Part shown: one piece after another, positions 32,746-43,000 of the stretch
How positions within the stretch are numbered: position 1 is the first letter of the stretch
Layout of the letters: the number at the start of each line of letters is the position of its first letter
Source of the DNA: Rhizaria sp. SCN 62-66
Lineage: Eukaryota; Rhizaria, unplaced
Length of the DNA stretch: 56,552 nucleotides
Direction: 5' to 3'
Assembly (NCBI GenBank): GCA_001724265.1
Contig: MEDY01000174.1
Coordinates: 1 to 56,552, forward strand
Translations under genes and position numbers: made by a program
Notes under the pieces: model-generated
What the model was told of the DNA's origin: nothing
The model's database searches: none
What the model saw: the letters and a program-made list of their open reading frames with translations, nothing else

Positions 32746-33820
32746 TTAGAAGAGCACGGCGGCGATGATGAACGCAAGCACGACGGCCGCCAGCACCTGC
32801 CACAGCAACAGTGCATCCGCGGGCGCCTGCAGCCGCTCCGCGATGCTCTTGGGCGCAGCGGCCTTGGCAGAGGCGTCAGCGCGTGCTTTGACCTCGCGCT
32901 CCTGCGCCTTCTCGAACTCGGCGACGCGCGCGCGCAGCGACTCGTTGCGCGCCGTGAGAGTGTCCTGGGTGCCCATGAGCGTCGTGCGCTCAGCCTCGAG
33001 CTGCGCAGCGCGCTGCTCAAGCTGGCGGATCGTCGTACTCTGGCGGATCGAGTAGTCCATGAGGCCCTGGTACTCGGTCTGCCGCTCCTCGAGCTTGCGC
33101 GTGAGCGCCGCGACCTCCTCGCTCGACGCGGCCGCGGAGGAAGAGGAGTTGGCAGGCGCGGCGGCCGAGGCGGGCTCCTCGGGGATAGCAAGCTCGCACA
33201 CGATGCGCTTCTCGAGGTACGCGGGAGCGGTCTCGCCGCCGGCCTTGTGCTCGGCCTCCTTCTGGTGCCAGAAATCGATCAGAGGGACGGAGTCGGTGTC
33301 GTACACGGCCGTCTGGATGAGGAACTTGTGCTTGAGCTTGCGCGGGTCGGACCGGTCGGGGTACGACGACATGCGCTTGAGCATCACGACGACGGGCTCA
33401 ACGCTGCCGGGGGGAATCACGCCCACGATGGGGTTCACCTGGTACAGCATAGGCGCGGTCGTTTTGACCTTGAACGCGACGGTGGACTTTGTGCGTGTGT
33501 TCGGGAGTGTGCGCGTGCGTGCGCGAGTGAGTTGGGGAGTGCAAGGTGCGGGGAAGGGCAACAAGTGTTGTGATGGCAGCAGTGCGGGGGAGAAAAAGAG
33601 GCAGATAAAAAGCGAGAGGTTAGTGCCAGAGTGGGACAGGAGCGGAATCGAGCGCAGAGGCCAGGCAGGAGACAAAGAGTATACGATGATACGATGAAGA
33701 ATGAGGTGGACGTACGTGGGTAAGGTTCCTGAGCTTGATCTCCGTGACAATGTCGCAGTTGAGAACAACATTGCAAACGAAGTTCTCAGGAGTGACCTTG
33801 ACGAGCGGTGAGGCGGACAT
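32746..33820 (-). CDS. VAMP-associated protein (VAP), ER membrane contact-site tether
   Basis: Tail-anchored ER protein whose MSP domain binds FFAT motifs on lipid-transfer and other partners. Exons 33820-33716 and 33486-32746 are separated by a 229-bp intron (GTACGT donor, ACTAAC branch-like site, acceptor ACAAAG). The join reads LRNLTH then STVAFKVKTTAP, restoring the usual MSP spacing. 281 residues, TAA stop. The MSP domain covers about 1-130, with FFAT-binding residues in FKVKTTAPMLY. A coiled coil (about 175-245) and a C-terminal hydrophobic anchor of about 20 residues (LLWQVLAAVVLAFIIAAVLF) follow. Size and order match animal and fungal VAPs. A pyrimidine-rich tract with CAG lies just before the ATG, so a 5'-UTR intron is possible. 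Confidence 0.93.
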
Positions 33821-34431
33821 TTCCTGTATGGGGGATAACGAGGGAGAGCGAGAGAGGCGAGTTAGAGGCGAACGTTGATGAGTCAGAATGCAACGGGTGG
33901 CGAGGCTCATTTCTTATGCGCCAGATTGAAGCAGTATTAGTCAGGCTGACAAAAGGATGAAATGATCCAGGATCTTAAGACTGCAAGCTTTACAGATCTC
34001 ACTGTTAGCATATCACGGGGACCACGACAGATGTACGATGCGGTCAAATATCGAGGATTCAAATTGAGCCTAACCACAACAGGCAACCCGCCGCGCGTCT
34101 TGACCTACAGCAGGACTGCGAACATGTAAGGCGCTGCTGCTTTAAAAAACAGATACACGGTATATCATAGCACAAGTGGCAAACCCACAGATCTTACACG
34201 ATCGACGACGACAGGCGCTATATCACTTGACAGATGGGGCAACGGTCATCTTTGTCGCTCGGGATTGTCGGGATTCTCGTTTCTGGCGGACTGGCTGGAT
34301 CGAGGGGGTCGAGATTTGCTCCACATTAAGAACCATTTTTATCTCCTCACTTGTATCATGCACGGATTCTAGTAGTTGCATACGAATTTTAAGCGACTGA
34401 ACTATGTCATTCTAATTTTCCTTGCTTGTAG
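33821..34431. promoter_or_regulatory. Divergent spacer between VAP and ACSBG genes
   Basis: AT-rich spacer that should hold both promoters. A GC-richer patch at about 34225-34330 opens with an ATG (MGQRSSLSLG) and ends at TAA after about 31 codons. It might be an upstream exon of ACSBG, but no splice join keeps the frame. Confidence 0.35.
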
Positions 34432-34532
34432 CTCTCAACCACATCCCGCTGAAGGGTGTGTTGGGTGTGACCCCCTCCGCTTATTTCGGCGATGATGGCG
34501 CTGCTGATTCGCTACCCCCAGTGCCTTATGTA
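34432..34532 (+). other. Probable additional 5' exon of the ACSBG gene
   Basis: A GC-rich island flanked by TTGTAG before and GTATAC after. It is open in one frame, reading LNHIPLKGVLGVTPSAY up to LPPVPY. An intron of about 58 bp (ending ATTCCAG) would join it in phase to AGA GCC CCC ATG, the codons just before the annotated start. No upstream ATG exon was found, so it is not included in the CDS. Confidence 0.4.
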
Positions 34533-34599
34533 TACTTCCTCTCATCTTTTACTTGTTATTGACACCTCCATCCATGTGCATCCATTCCAGAGAGCCCCC

Positions 34600-36681
34600 A
34601 TGAGTGACGCTGTGGCCACGAACAAGAAGGTGGTGCCCGTGCCTAAGTACATGTCGGTCATGTCCCCCGAGGGCTGGGCCCGCCAGGCGGGCCATGTCGC
34701 TGCAAACGGCAAGAACCTGCACTGGACCACCGACGCGTCGGTCGAGCTGCCTATCAAGCTCGGTCTGGACCCGGCGTGCATCAGCTCGCGCCCGCCCATG
34801 ACCGTCATGGAGCTCTTCGCCAAGACTGTGCAGGCGAACGGCAACGAGCCCGCGCTGCGCGTCAAGCGCTCTGGCGTGTGGCGCACGTGGACCTGGACCG
34901 ATTTCTGGCGCGACTGCGAGCGCTTTGCCAAGGCCGCCATTGCCACGGGCCTCCCGCGCCACGGCGGCACGTGCATCATCGGCTTCAACTCGCCCGAGTG
35001 GGTCATCGCCAACGTCGGCGCGATCCTCGCCGGCGGCATCGCGTCCGGTATTTACGCCACCAACGGCGCCGAAGCGACGTGGTACGTGGCCAACCACTCC
35101 GAGTCCGTTATCGCCGTTGCTGAGGACGCCGAGCAGGCCGCCAAGTTTATTGCCACGCGCGCGCGGCTGCCGCACCTCAAGACCGTCGTGCAGTGGACCG
35201 GCGAGCTCCCCGCCAACAACCCAGACGGGCTCGTTGTCTCCTGGGCGGATTTTCTGCGCCGCGGCGACGGCGTGCCCGCCGCAGCGCTGCAGGAGCGCGT
35301 GGCGTTCCAGAAGCCCGGCCACTGCTGCACGCTCATCTACACGTCCGGCACGACGGGCAACCCCAAGGCGGTGATGCTGTCGCACGACAACATCACGTGG
35401 ACGGCCACGGCCTCGCTCTCGCGCATCCCGTTCGCGGCCACGGACAAGGTCGTGTCTTACCTGCCGCTGTCGCATATTGCGGCCCAGATCATCGACCTCT
35501 ACCTGCCCATGGTCACTGGCGCCTCGGTGTCGTACGCGACCCCCGACGCGCTTAAGGGCTCGCTCGTCGACACGCTGTGCGAGGTTCGTCCCACCATCTT
35601 CTTCGGTGTCCCGCGCGTGTGGGAGAAGATCGAGGAGAAGATGAAGACGATGGCGGCCGGCAACGGCTTCCTTAAGCAGTGGCTTGGTTCCTGGGCCAAG
35701 GGCGTTGGTCTGCAGGGCAACGTCGCGCGCGTTAATGGCGAGCCGCTGCCGTGGGGGTTCTCCCTCGCCGAGAAGCTCGTTTTCTCTAACGTCAAGAAGG
35801 CGCTGGGACTGGACCAGGCGCGGCTCTGCGCCACGGCCGCGGCACCCATCTCGCGCGAGACGCTCGAGTACTTCCTGTCGCTGGACGTCATGATTCTCGA
35901 GATCTACGGCATGTCCGAGTCGACGGGCCCGCACACGATCAACATGCCTGACAACCTGCGCCTCTTCACCGTCGGCTCGCTCTTCCCGGGCGCGTTCCAG
36001 AAGCTGGACAACCCCGATGCCAAGGGCAACGGTGAGATCTGCTGCTGGGGCCGCCACATCTTCATGGGCTACCTCAAGGCTGAAGAGGCGACGGCGGCGA
36101 CGATCGACGCCGAGGGCTACCTGCACTCCGGAGACCTGGGCCGCTGCGACGCCGACGGCTTCCTCAGCATCACGGGCCGCATCAAGGAGCTGCTCATCAC
36201 TGCGGGCGGCGAGAATGTCGCTCCCGTCCCGATCGAGGACGCCCTCAAGGCTGAGCTGCCGCCGCTGTCCAACGTCGTCGTCATTGGCGACAAGCGCAAG
36301 TTCCTCTCTGCCGTGCTCACGTTCAAGACGGGCGTCGACGCAAACGAGAACCCTAACGGGAAGCTGGCCGAGCTTGCCGTCAACTGGTTCCGCGACAACG
36401 GCGTCGAGGGCGTCACCACGGGCACCACGGTCGCCGAGGCGCGCGCGATGCCTGCCGTGCAAAAGCTAATCGCCGAGGGCGTGGCGCGCGCTAACAAGGC
36501 CGCAGTGTCGCAGGCGCAGCGCGTGCAGCGCTGGTGTGTGCTCGACAACGATTTCGCCATTGTGACTGACGAGCTCACGCCGACGATGAAGGTCAAGCGT
36601 CGCGTCATTGTTGACAAGTTTGCAAAGGAGATCGAAGGCATGTATGCTGAGGGCGATGCCAAGCTGCCCGCCAAGCTCTAA
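34600..36681 (+). CDS. ACSBG: Bubblegum-type long-chain acyl-CoA synthetase
   Basis: ATP-dependent ligase that activates long- and very-long-chain fatty acids to acyl-CoA through an acyl-adenylate. 693 residues, single exon, TAA stop, within the animal ACSBG range (about 666-724). The N-terminus has the LHWTT segment typical of this subgroup, then IIGFNSPEW. Adenylation motifs: YTSGTTGNPK near 247, YGMSESTG near 436, HSGDLG near 509, GRIKELLITAGGEN near 526, and a C-terminal Lys in TPTMKVKRR near 662. No signal peptide or membrane helix is evident from the chosen ATG (MSDAVATNKK). The upstream frame and a possible extra 5' exon mean the true N-terminus may be longer. Other long-chain synthetases (ACSL) are less likely given the subgroup motifs. 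Confidence 0.93.
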   Translation: MSDAVATNKKVVPVPKYMSVMSPEGWARQAGHVAANGKNLHWTTDASVELPIKLGLDPACISSRPPMTVMELFAKTVQANGNEPALRVKRSGVWRTWTWTDFWRDCERFAKAAIATGLPRHGGTCIIGFNSPEWVIANVGAILAGGIASGIYATNGAEATWYVANHSESVIAVAEDAEQAAKFIATRARLPHLKTVVQWTGELPANNPDGLVVSWADFLRRGDGVPAAALQERVAFQKPGHCCTLIYTSGTTGNPKAVMLSHDNITWTATASLSRIPFAATDKVVSYLPLSHIAAQIIDLYLPMVTGASVSYATPDALKGSLVDTLCEVRPTIFFGVPRVWEKIEEKMKTMAAGNGFLKQWLGSWAKGVGLQGNVARVNGEPLPWGFSLAEKLVFSNVKKALGLDQARLCATAAAPISRETLEYFLSLDVMILEIYGMSESTGPHTINMPDNLRLFTVGSLFPGAFQKLDNPDAKGNGEICCWGRHIFMGYLKAEEATAATIDAEGYLHSGDLGRCDADGFLSITGRIKELLITAGGENVAPVPIEDALKAELPPLSNVVVIGDKRKFLSAVLTFKTGVDANENPNGKLAELAVNWFRDNGVEGVTTGTTVAEARAMPAVQKLIAEGVARANKAAVSQAQRVQRWCVLDNDFAIVTDELTPTMKVKRRVIVDKFAKEIEGMYAEGDAKLPAKL

Positions 36682-37084
36682 GTACGACGGTGAATGAATG
36701 CGTGGGTGAACTTCAGCGCAACGCAAAGTTTGATTAAACTTATTCCCTAAACTTCAATCAAAAATCAAAACTTTAATCTGTAAACAATGATGCAAACAAA
36801 TTATATCAAATGGTAACCTACATTATTCAAATAAATTCTATATTCATCGAATGATATTCTATAAAAACATCACGGAGAAACAAAACATTGTTGGTGTGAC
36901 ACAAAAGCATGTGTATAAGAGCAGAGCTGAAAGCAAAGTGCAACAAATGATTGTTTAAAAAACAACAACTTAGGACTAATTAATAGAATTAAATAGGGAG
37001 TTTCAACATTGGTTTCTTCGGGCGTTAGTTAGAGAAAGAACGGACGAATAAATTAGATTGGTGAACAAGCAAACGCAGAGCCGT
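36682..37084. other. Convergent AT-rich spacer between ACSBG and the giant helicase
   Basis: 3' region of two converging genes, strongly AT-rich with several AATAAA-like sites. No gene or RNA is seen. Confidence 0.5.
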
Positions 37085-40000
37085 TTACTTCTTCTTGCGA
37101 TCAGGGAGCTTGCGCGAAAGCGTGCTGCCATGCGCGGGCTGCGCACTGCGGGTAGCGAGCATCTCCAGGCCCTGAACAAAGAGCGATGGCGGCAGCAGCA
37201 GCAGCTCCAGGCGCTGCGCCTGCGAGGACGAGAGGAGTGGCAGCCCGGTAGCCGTCTCGCGCTTCAACACCAGTGCGTCGGTGCTCGCGTAGTCGAGCGA
37301 GCCGTCCGCGCCCAGCTGGACGCGCGGCATCGGCACCAGCGGCGTCAGGCGCGCCGCCTCAGCCGCGGAACTAGCCACCGCCGGCGTCGGGTGCATCGAG
37401 CGCAAGTTCCTGTCATACTGCGCGAGCGCGGCGTCGAGACTGGCGTCGCGCGCCTGCGCCGCGGGCGTCGGGCCCGTACTGAGGAGCACGTCGAACAGGC
37501 TGCCAAGCTTGAGACCAAAGGCCTGCACCATCGCCAGCGGCATCTGCTTCTGCACGTTGTCGCGCTGAAGTGCCTTGCCATTCGCGCTCACCGACACGGC
37601 CGCCGCGTGCAGCAGGCCCTGCATCGACGCGCGCATCGCGCACACGCGCGCGAACGTCGACTGCGCAGACGGTTGCTTCCGCAAAGCAGCCGTCGCCTCG
37701 GAGCTCGGCTCGACGCGAAGCTTGGAGAAGACGGGCAGCAGGGGCATGGAGCCCGTGACGGCGGGCACGGCCGAGAGCCAGGGCGAGAGGCGGATCAGCG
37801 GCTGCGTGTTGCTCGTGCGCCTGCGCACGGTGCGCGCGCTGGCGTTGGCGGAGCCGAAGGTGTGGAGCGAGACCGGATCTGCGGCGGCGGCCGTGGCGGC
37901 GGTGACTTCAGCACGCAGGGCAGTGAAGACGTTATCGATGTAGGCCGGCTGCAAGATCTTCGTCAGCATCGGCTCCCAGCGCGCGCGGTCGCGGGTCCGC
38001 AGCTCGGGGAGGATGATTCCGTTGATAAAGGCAGAGGAAGGCAGGTGGCGGTGGTAGTCGTACGCGAGAGCGCGTGTTGTCATCCCCTTAAGTGCAGACA
38101 GCGTTACAGGTGCGTGCGCCAACACACTTGCCACGGTGGACTGCGTCGCGCGCACGATAGGCCGAGACGGCAGCGCGAGGTTCTGCATCAGCAGACGGAT
38201 CGACATCGCCGTGCCCAGCGAGCCCAGCGGCACTGCCGGGCCGCCGATCGTGGCCGCAAGCGCGTCGCGCGCGTTATGCATGGGGTCGAGGCTCGCGAGC
38301 GTGCGCGCAAAGGACGGCGCGTCGCTGCGCACCGTGACAAGTCCCAAGAGCAGGCGCGACCAGTGCACTTCGGGCGCGCGCGCGCGCTGCGTCATGAACG
38401 TCGCTGAAGGGTTCTCTGGCAAGCCTAGTGCGTACGTCGCCTGGGGCGGAGGCAGTGCAGCACCTTGATCGTCACTGTAATACTCCTGGCGCTGCAAACC
38501 GCGCGTCGTGGCGCCCACGCCGCTCCCGCGGACCAGGGGTCCGAGAAGCATCGCCGTGAGCATCGGCGCCACGCGCACGCTGTCCGTCTCGGGCGCCACC
38601 GCGCTCTGACGCGGCGGCGCGGCGAACTGCAGCGAGTCGAGCCGCTGACGCAGCGCGCCACCCAGAGACAGTGGGACACCTGCCGCAGCACTCGCGCTCG
38701 GCGCCACAAGCGGCAGCACCATGGAGTCCGGCGTCGACAGCAGCGAGAGCGAGTTGTTGCCGGCTCTCGCAGGAGCGGCCGTCGCAGAGGCTGACGTCTG
38801 CTCTTCAGCGGCCTCAGCAGCCTCGATGAGCTCGGTGAGCGCGGCGCGGTGCCGCAGCCACGAGCGCACGAGCGCCGCAGCGGCGGGCGGAACGGCGATG
38901 CGCTGCTCAACGGGCGTATCAGGAGCGCCGGTGGTGGCACCCACACTGCCCTTGGGGGCGTACTCCGCGGGCACGTCGACGGCCGCGCGCAGACGCTTCA
39001 GGCGGCGCAGGCGGCGCATCATGGCGCGCGCAGCGGGGCCCTCGGGCGCTGCGGCTGACAGCGAGGCCTCCAGCTCGGACAGCAGCGCGTGGTGCAGCGC
39101 AACGCGCACACCTCCGCTGTTGGCAGCAGGGTTCTTCGCGCGCTGGCGTGCGCGTGCAGCGTCGTCATCGAGGATGGAGAACTTTTTGAGCATGGTGGCC
39201 AACCCGTCGTCCTGTTGCGCCGCGCGGTCACGCACGATGAATGTGGTGGCAGAGTCCAGGGTCTCGGTGAGGTCGAACAGACCGCTCGCGGCGCCCAGCA
39301 CGGACGCGGGCGGCGGCGTCAGCGCACGCCACTGCGGCGACAGCGCCAGCCACCGGCACGCCTCGAGCAGCAACATGATCGAGCGCCCCTGCCGCGCAGA
39401 AGGCGACAAACTCGAGACTTGGACGATACTGCGCACAGTTTCGGCGACGGTGGCCATGACGGAGTGGTCCGCGTGCGTGCGTGCCTGCGACTTGATCATC
39501 GACTGCAGCCAGTCGCTCACACGCGCGCCGCGCTGCTGCGCGTTCGCACTGGCACTGTGGGCGGAGGTGGAAAGCGCCGACTGCGTCGTCGACAGCGCAG
39601 CCGCAGCCGCCACGGCGGTCCACACCAGCGCGGGCGTGTCTTCCAGTGGCAGAACGGGCATCGTGAGCCATTCTTCCGCCGCAGCGCCGGGAGCAGCGCG
39701 TGCGACGTGCATTTCGCGCGGCGGCGGCGGCGGCACCATCGGCATCACCACGAGCTCGGGTGCGCCGCCCTTGATGGCGATACCCAACTCGCCCCTTAAA
39801 AGCGCGTCGTGTTCCTGTCCAACAGCCGTGCTACCAGCCGCCGAGACAGCGGCGACAGCGTCGAGGTCCTCGCACCATGCAGCGCCAAGCGCGCGCACTG
39901 CAACTGCGACTTCATCCGACGGCAGCACGTGCGCCAGTGCGGCGGTCAGACAGGGGTAGTCGGCCGGGTCCGCGCGCGCGCCGCCGTCAAGAGCGGCCGC

Positions 40001-43000
40001 GGCGGGCAGAGAGGTGTCGAGCCCCCACAGTGCGACCGCGGCGCGCGCCTCGGTAAGCGTGGCGGCGGTGGGTTCGATTGAGAGCAAAACCGACGCCGCG
40101 GGCAGCGCCGCGGCCGACGACGCAGAGAGCGCGCGAAGCGTGGCCGCGAGCGCGAGGTCGCGGCGCGCGGCCCACGCCTCCTCGTCGAGGTCGCCCAGGA
40201 CGCCTTCATTGTCGCGGCGCGGGGACACCACGGTGTAGCCGACGGCGTCGACGACGGCGCCGTGGTGCGCGGCCTCGCTGCGCAAGTGCGCGGTGGCGAT
40301 CGTGGTGGCATCGGTCAAGATCGTGCTCGACAGGTCAACGGGGCCCAGGAGTGCGTATGAGAGCGCGGAGATGGGCGCCGCGCCGGTCAGCGTGCGGCTG
40401 GATACCGTGCCGTCGGTCTCGCCGCTGTCGTCCGCCACAACGAGAGAGCCAGCGCCCGAGGCCTTGTCGCGCTCGGAGATGGGCGACATCTGCGGAAGAG
40501 TCGTCCGCTTCAGCCTATTGTCGCGCGCCATGGGGCCAACCGTGATGTCCGACACGCGCGGTGTGGTGACGTGCAGCGACTCCGAGAAAGACACCAGCGA
40601 CGAGTCCCACCGCGGCATCGGTCGCTGCCAGCTCTGCAGCGTCGGCACGGCGCGGCGGCCGGCAGCGGTGGCGCGGGAGCGGGCGGCCTCCTTGACCGAG
40701 GCGGCCTCCATGGCCATCACGGCGTCGGCCGACAGAATCGCGGCAGCGTCGCGGCGGCGGCGCGCCTGCACACGTAGCGCCGTGACGGCGGCGTCGACCG
40801 ACGTGGGCGCTAGCGACAGCGCCGGCACGGCCGGCACGACGAAGTTGCCGCCGCGCAGCGTCATGCGCACCGTCACAGCGCCGCTCGTCTGCAGCGCGTG
40901 CACGAGATTGGGGTCCTGGCCGCACGCCAGCAGCGTCTCGTCCTCGTCCCAAGTCCAGTTGGAGAAGCGGTACCGCGAGCCGGGAACGCGCAGCGCGTCT
41001 TGGAGCGCGAGCGCAGGCGACATCGCGAGCTCGTTCGCAGACGCGCGCTGCGCCAGCTTGAGCATATCGTGTGAGCGAGCTTCGTCTTCGTCCGCTGCGG
41101 CCAGCAGATAGCGCGCGAGCGCAACGCGCTGCAGCGACGCCATCCACGTGTGCGGCGGGGCCACCCCGGCAAGCATGATCGTCGGCTCGGCGTACCACAC
41201 GCCGGCCTGGCGCGCCCGGTGGCGGTGCGCCTCGCTTGACGAGTCGAGCTGCTCAGTGACAGCCATCGCCGCCGACACGCACAAGCGGTTCTCCCAGGGC
41301 ATCATCGCGGCGGCCAGATATTGGTCGTGCGAAACCAGCATCACGGGCGGCGCGCGCAGGTTCATGGGCTTCAGCAGGTCCTGCACCGCCGTCTCGGAGG
41401 GCGCGGCCGACATGATCTGCTCAGTGGGCACGCGGCTGTGAGTGCTCACCGTGGGCGGCTGCGGCGGGAACGAGGCCGCCACGACGGGAAAGCGCAGCTG
41501 CGCGAGCGCGTGCGCGGGCACTGGTGCGGGCGGCGCCGGCACCGCTTCCTTGCCGACGCGAACGGCCAGCGCAGTGGGCAGCGTGCCCGCGGAGACGAGC
41601 ATCGCCTGCACCAGGTCGCGGCGATTGATGTTCGCGTTGGCTGGACTAGAGGTCGTCGTCTGCGTCACAGTGAGCGGAATGGCGGCCGCGGAGTCCTCAA
41701 TCGCGTAGATGCTCGACATCACCGCGCCCCAGTCGTCGTCGAGCTCGGCCTCCGTCGCGCCAGCCTTGGTCCAGTCGTTGCTGTTGATGTTATTCTTCTT
41801 GCTCTCAGTCGCGGCGGATAACGCGGCGGCGGAGCGCTTCTGCTCAGTCTCGGCCGAAATATCAGCGGCGTAGCGCTTGTTGTGCGCGAGCTGGATGCGC
41901 GACGTGGCGCTGGCGATGGCGACGGAAAGCGCGCCGTGCGACAGCGACTGCGACGTCGCGCTCGAGGACAGCACCACCGACGGGTCAAACAGCGGTGCCA
42001 CGTGCGAAGAGCCCTGGCCAGTCTCGAGCATCGCGCCAGAGAGCAGCGAGCCCACGCCGTGGGCGCCCGCCGCGCGCACCGCAGCCGTGCCCGACACCAC
42101 GATGCCCATGGGCCCCACGCCCAGCGGTGTCGGCTGCAGCAGCTCGCCGATGTCGATCTCGTCTCCGTCATACACCGCGTCGGAGTCGCCGACACGCGAG
42201 TTTTCCGTGCCGCCATCCAACAACATGCCGGGCGCGGAGCCCGCGGTGTAGAGTTCGACGACGGTATCGCCACGCGCAGTGCTATCGTCGCCGTGGAGGC
42301 CGCGCCTCTTGCGGTCGCGGTCGCGGTCGCCGCTGTTGGTGTAGTTGCGGATGGCGGTGCGCAGCGTGACCGAGTACATGACACCGCCGTGCGACATTTC
42401 CAGACCAGGCGGCATCAGCGGCTCCAGCGCGGGGATACTGCGCAGTGACGAAAACATCTTGCGACGCATCATGACCACGGACCGCAACACACTGAAGTTA
42501 AGTCCCCAGGAACGCACGAATTGGTCGCGCGCACGGTTATCCCGCAACGCCAGGTAGTCGTGGACGAGATTGACGAGGGCTACGTGCTCCGAGCCCGAGT
42601 TCTGGGCATACAGCGCCAAGATGCGCGACATGCGCTGGCGGTCCGAGCCGCCACCCGGCGACGAGAGCGTGGACACGACGATCCCGGCGATGGTGGGGAC
42701 GAGCTGGTGCACGGCCACCGACGTCAGCGCCGGGTCGAGACAGCCCATGAGCAAGCCCGTGAGCAGTGCGCGCCCGTGCACGGCCTCAAGCGGCAGCGCA
42801 GCGAGCAGACGGCCCAGCGGGGTGAGGCGCTCCAGTCCGTCGAGCGCGGCGACCTGGCGCAGTGATGACACAGCCGCGGACACCACAGCCTCCGGCGGCG
42901 GGTCCAGCGCGCGAGCGAAGAAGTGCGACAGCTCACCGCGCAGGTCCCAGCGCCCACCGCCGTTGTGCAGCTCCACGTCGGCGTGCGCGGCGTCGTCCAA

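Noticed and set aside
34549-36462. 637-codon open frame on the minus strand opposite ACSBG
   Set aside because: Its translation is Arg/His/Ala-rich with no domain, and it mirrors the GC3 pattern of the real acyl-CoA synthetase on the other strand.
38721-39959. 412-codon plus-strand frame inside the giant helicase
   Set aside because: Low-complexity Ala/Ser/Arg translation antisense to a continuous 4,554-residue frame. No start context or domain.
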